DNA of 64,000 nucleotides, taken from positions 1 to 64,000 of the forward strand of contig JAAFAB010000014.1 in the NCBI GenBank assembly GCA_018222585.1. The letters run 5' to 3'. Positions 61,267 through 64,000 of the stretch are shown in pieces. Numbering within the stretch: position 1 is the stretch's first letter; every line of letters starts with the position of its first letter. The notes below the pieces were generated by a model. The model made no database searches. It saw only the letters and a program-made list of their open reading frames with translations, and was not told the DNA's origin. The stretch is from Paracoccaceae bacterium. Its GTDB lineage: Bacteria; Pseudomonadota; Alphaproteobacteria; Rhodobacterales; Rhodobacteraceae. The translations under genes were made by a program, and so were the position numbers.

Positions 61267-61412
61267 GGTGCCCCTGTCCGGGACGGGGAACGACCGCAGG
61301 GCCCCGGGCAGGCGCTACTTGCCCAGCCGTTCCATGTTCTCGACGTGCAGCGCGATGGCGTCCTCGATGTCGTCGAAGTAATGCACCTGCCCGTTCTCGA
61401 TCACCGCGCCGG
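61267..61412. repeat. direct repeat, intact copy (kpsT 3' end and flank)
   Basis: This is the counterpart of the fragment at 56901-57054. It covers 48 bases beyond the kpsT stop and about 98 bases of its coding end. The pair are direct repeats spaced about 4.37 kb apart and bracket mobV, oriT, the regulator and the VPLPA-CTERM gene. Confidence 0.85.
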
Positions 61413-61980
61413 CGTCGCAGAGGTTGCGCACCTCGCCCATCGAGTGGGTCACCACGATGGCCCCCGAGCGCTGCATGCGGTCCTTGAAGACCTGGGCGCT
61501 GCGGCTGCGGAACGAGCGGTCGCCCACCGAGGTCACCTCGTCCACCAGGTAGGTGTCGAACTGGATGCCCATGGAGATGCCGAAGGCGAGGCGCGAGCGC
61601 ATCCCCGAGGAATAGCTGCGCACCGGCATGTAGAGATGGTTGCCGAGCCCCGCGAAGCCCGCCACGAAATCCAGCAGCTCGTCGGTGTCGACGCCGTAGA
61701 TGCGGGCGATGAAGCGGGTGTTCTGCGCCCCGGTCAGGTCGCGGTGGAAGCTGCCGGCGAAGCCCACCGGGAACGAGATCTCGCCATTGCTGCGCACCCG
61801 GCCGGAATCGGCGCCCATGTTGCCGGCGATGATCTGCAGCAGCGTCGACTTGCCCGCGCCGTTGCGGCCCATCAGCGCCACCGCCTTGCCCGTCGGGAAG
61901 GTCATGTTGAGGTTGCGCGTGATGTACTTGCGGCCGCCACGGACCGGAAAACTCTTGGTCAGGTTCTCCAGGACGATCAT
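61315..61980 (-). CDS. kpsT: capsule polysaccharide ABC exporter, ATPase subunit
   Basis: 221 residues, the family length. Walker A GRNGAGKSTLLQI, Q-loop region, ABC signature YSSGMRSRLAFGISM (KpsT/Wzt variety), Walker B FDTYLVDEVTSVGD, H-loop VVTHSM. It energises export of Kdo-linked capsule through KpsM. It starts 10 bases after the kpsE stop. Its 3' end is also found duplicated at 56901-57054. The kdsA, kdsB and kpsF genes at 3.3-5.9 kb would supply the Kdo linker precursor. Confidence 0.95.
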   Translation of the reverse strand: MIVLENLTKSFPVRGGRKYITRNLNMTFPTGKAVALMGRNGAGKSTLLQIIAGNMGADSGRVRSNGEISFPVGFAGSFHRDLTGAQNTRFIARIYGVDTDELLDFVAGFAGLGNHLYMPVRSYSSGMRSRLAFGISMGIQFDTYLVDEVTSVGDRSFRSRSAQVFKDRMQRSGAIVVTHSMGEVRNLCDAGAVIENGQVHYFDDIEDAIALHVENMERLGK

Positions 61981-61990
61981 GCCGCCGGCC

Positions 61991-63262
61991 TCACTTGCGG
62001 TCGCGCAGCGAGTAGTAGATCAGCGCCAGAATGCTCCAGGCCACGGTCGAGAGCAGCACCACCAGCGCCATGATCAGCGCCCGGCGCGGGTATTCCGCGC
62101 GCTCCGCCAGCGTCGGCTGCACGAAGGCCGCGAGGTAGCGGCTCTGGCGCTGCGCCTCGGCCTGCGCGGTGTCGAAGTTCGACAGGGCGCCGGTGTATTT
62201 CTGCTCGGCGAACTGGCGCTCGACGGTGAGCCGCTCGAACTCGGCCACGATGGTGGGATAGTCGGTGGCGGGATCGCCGCCGCCGCCGAACTTGGAGCGT
62301 TCCTGCTCGATGCGGCTGCGGATCGCGGCGATGCGCTGCTCGGCCTGGGCGATGCGCGGGTCGCCGGGCTGGGCGTTGTCGCGCAGCAGGTCGTAGTCGA
62401 TCAGCTCGTTGCCGAGCTGCTGCTGCAGGGTGGTGAGCAGGCCCATCTGGATCTGGATGTCGGCGCTGGGGTCGACGATCTGGTTCAGGGTGCGGTAGGC
62501 GGTCAGCGCCTGGCGCGCCTCGGTGAGCTGCTGCTGCGCCAGCGCCAGCTCCTCGCGGGCGTAGCGCATGGTGTCCTCGCGGGCGATGGCCGAGAGCGCG
62601 TTGATCATCCGCGTGCTCTGCCGGAAGATCTCGGTGGCGACGGCCTGCGCCTCCTCGGGCGTGAAGGCCAGCGACTTCAGCTCGATCAGCCCGGTGCCCG
62701 GGGCGTAGGAGATCTGCACCACCCGCTGCCAGTAGTTCACCAGGTCCTCGATGCTGGCATCGGGGGCCAGCGAGAACACCGGGTCGTCGTCGTGGTGGCG
62801 CGAGTAGAGCGCGCGCAGGTCCAGCGCCTCGTCCACCTGCTTCACCAGCTCCTGCGACTGGATGAACTCGTAGAGCACGTCGCTGTCCGAGGAGCTCGAC
62901 GAGGACAGGCTGGCGAGCCCGCCGATCAGGTCGACCGCCGAGGGCGCCTCCTCGCGGCGCACGGTGAAGCCCATGTGCGAGGCATACTGGTCCTGGGCCT
63001 GGGTCCAGAGATACCAGGCGGCGGTGAGCGAGGGCAGCACCACCGCGAGCACGAAGCTCAGCACCAGCGCCAGATGCCGCCGTTTCAGCCGGGCACGGCC
63101 GGCGGGCGGGGCGATCGGGGAAGAGGGCCGGGCGGGTTTCGGAGCGGCGGCTTTCGGCCGGGGAGTGTCCTCGGAAGCGTCCTGGGAAGCGGCGGGCGTG
63201 GCTGCTCCGGACGAGTCGGGTTGATCATGCTTCAAGTGTGTGCCCAAACTCTGCGCGGTCAA
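61991..63262 (-). CDS. kpsE: capsule polysaccharide export inner-membrane protein (KpsE/CtrB family)
   Basis: 423 residues from a TTG at 63262. The N-terminal 60 residues are Ala/Pro/Ser-rich and cytoplasmic. The first membrane span is LVLSFVLAVVLPSLTAAWYLW (about 66-86). A large periplasmic part with coiled coil (ALAQQQLTEARQALTAYRTL) follows, and the second span ALIMALVVLLSTVAWSILALIYY ends near the C-terminus. That is the polysaccharide copolymerase type 3 layout. KpsE links KpsMT to the outer-membrane exporter KpsD, which is not in the window. Later TTG codons are alternative starts. Confidence 0.9.
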   Translation of the reverse strand: MTAQSLGTHLKHDQPDSSGAATPAASQDASEDTPRPKAAAPKPARPSSPIAPPAGRARLKRRHLALVLSFVLAVVLPSLTAAWYLWTQAQDQYASHMGFTVRREEAPSAVDLIGGLASLSSSSSSDSDVLYEFIQSQELVKQVDEALDLRALYSRHHDDDPVFSLAPDASIEDLVNYWQRVVQISYAPGTGLIELKSLAFTPEEAQAVATEIFRQSTRMINALSAIAREDTMRYAREELALAQQQLTEARQALTAYRTLNQIVDPSADIQIQMGLLTTLQQQLGNELIDYDLLRDNAQPGDPRIAQAEQRIAAIRSRIEQERSKFGGGGDPATDYPTIVAEFERLTVERQFAEQKYTGALSNFDTAQAEAQRQSRYLAAFVQPTLAERAEYPRRALIMALVVLLSTVAWSILALIYYSLRDRK

Positions 63263-63306
63263 ATGACGGTTCTGATCCTATATAAAGCAGAAGAGTTCCA
63301 GCGGAA

Positions 63307-64000
63307 ATGACGCAAACCGATCTGGCAGCGGTGCCCCCCGCGGCGGTGCCGCAGCTTCGCTACCGCACGTTGCGCACCATCGTGGCGCTCGTCCTTCGCG
63401 AGATGACAACCAGCTACGGGCGCTCGCCCGGGGGCTATCTCTGGGCCGTCGTGCAGCCTGTGGGCATGATCGTGATGCTCTCGGTCGCCTTCTCGCTGCT
63501 GCTGCGCTCGCCCTCGCTCGGCACCAGCTTCATCCTGTTCTACTCGACCGGCATTCTTCCGCTCAGGGTCTACCAGGAGGTCGCCGGCAGCGTCTCGAAC
63601 GCGATGTCCTACAACAAGGCGCTGCTGGGCTACCCCCGCGTCACCTATGTCGACACGATGCTGGCCCGCGCCCTGCTGGCGCTGCTGACCCAGATCATGG
63701 TGACCGGGGTGGTGCTGCCGGCGATCTTCTATTTCGAGAACGTGCGCGAGATCGTCGACTTCGGCCCGATCCTCGCGGGCTTCGGGCTCTTTGCCCTGAT
63801 GGGCTTCGGGGTTGGCGCGTTCAACTGCTTCATGTTCCTGATGTTTCCGCTGTGGAAGACGATCTGGAGCATCCTGACCCGGCCGCTGATGCTGTTCTCG
63901 GCGGTGCTCTACGTCTACGAGGACCTGCCGCGCGTGGCGCGCGAGTACCTGTGGTACAATCCGCTGGTGCACATCATGGGGATGGTGCGCAGCGGGTTCT
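63307..64000 (+). CDS. kpsM: capsule polysaccharide ABC exporter, permease subunit (cut by the window edge)
   Basis: Begins at ATG 63307 and stays open to the last base (about 231 codons). It carries the ABC-2 pattern LRTIVALVLREMTTSYGRSPGGYLWAVVQPVGMIVMLS, FYSTGILPLRVYQEVAG, MSYNKALLGYPRVTYVDTMLARALLALLTQ, and further membrane spans, ending in NPLVHIMGMVRSGF, near the usual C-terminus of the roughly 260-residue family. It forms the channel with KpsT. It is divergent from kpsE with 44 bases between the start codons; an AT-rich TATATAAA lies there at 63279-63286. Confidence 0.93.
   Translation, partial: MTQTDLAAVPPAAVPQLRYRTLRTIVALVLREMTTSYGRSPGGYLWAVVQPVGMIVMLSVAFSLLLRSPSLGTSFILFYSTGILPLRVYQEVAGSVSNAMSYNKALLGYPRVTYVDTMLARALLALLTQIMVTGVVLPAIFYFENVREIVDFGPILAGFGLFALMGFGVGAFNCFMFLMFPLWKTIWSILTRPLMLFSAVLYVYEDLPRVAREYLWYNPLVHIMGMVRSGF

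Noticed and set aside
56901-61412. Insertion sequence or transposon
   Set aside because: No transposase, integrase or terminal inverted repeats were found; the bounding repeats are copies of kpsT coding sequence.
63307-64000. Circular closure of the window, with kpsM continuing at position 1
   Set aside because: The frames at positions 1-60 end quickly and do not resemble the end of an ABC-2 permease.

Overview
The window looks like a large part of an extrachromosomal replicon (plasmid or chromid) from the roseobacter/Rhodobacteraceae group of Alphaproteobacteria. The sequence basis is a RepA-type (RPA family) initiator with upstream iterons and a DnaA box, an adjacent parAB pair with three copies of a perfect parS-like palindrome, a MobV relaxase with a candidate oriT, a DUF2793 protein, a VPLPA-CTERM protein, very high GC and typical rhodobacterial protein sequences. 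Roseobacters are known to carry RepA-type 'biofilm plasmids' with a rhamnose (rml) operon and exopolysaccharide genes, and this content fits that class. There are no rRNA, tRNA or core housekeeping genes.

Layout. 275-5897: a Tat-exported beta-helix protein (minus) diverges from kpsF-kdsB-kdsA, which makes CMP-Kdo. 6125-16559: one long plus-strand exopolysaccharide operon with an OafA/SGNH acyltransferase, two GT4 glycosyltransferases, a GT-B-like protein, three sulfotransferases, a Wzy-like polymerase and a Wzx-like flippase. 17312-26196: assembly and export genes, namely an ExoY-type priming transferase, a PP-family phosphatase, a Wzc-type tyrosine kinase, the Wza lipoprotein and a yjbH-yjbF-yjbE group. 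26609-32032: a second acyltransferase, then manB, manC and ugd for GDP-mannose and UDP-glucuronate. 32482-34800: an RTX serralysin-type metalloprotease. 34881-42888: a CMP-sugar cassette with an AGE-family epimerase, a GT42 sialyltransferase-like enzyme, a NeuA-KdsC fusion, two GT-B enzymes of polysialyltransferase-like aspect and a GT2. 42962-48768: a GT2, rmlA, rmlD, rmlB, rmlC (dTDP-L-rhamnose), a fourth sulfotransferase and another GT2, all on the minus strand.

48811-54074 is the replication and partition core: parS1, parB (with parS2 inside), parA, oriV with three 22-bp iterons and a DnaA box, repA, DUF2793, parS3 and a G-rich tandem repeat. 54079-56631 encodes a second RTX protein with a beta-propeller-like N-terminus, whose C-terminal RTX array is collinear with that of the protease. 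56901-61412 is a mobile-looking segment of about 4.4 kb (mobV, oriT, an HTH regulator, a VPLPA-CTERM protein). It is bounded by two direct copies of the 3' end of kpsT. The window closes with kpsT, kpsE and a divergent kpsM cut by the edge.

Taken together the genes describe a surface-attachment package. It has nucleotide-sugar supply (GDP-Man, UDP-GlcA, dTDP-Rha, CMP-Kdo, probably another CMP-nonulosonate), assembly of a sulfated and acylated acidic polysaccharide, two export routes (Wzx/Wzy/Wza/Wzc and KpsMTE), secreted RTX proteins, and the machinery to replicate, segregate and mobilise the replicon. Functions are assigned by reading motifs by eye; no database search was possible.
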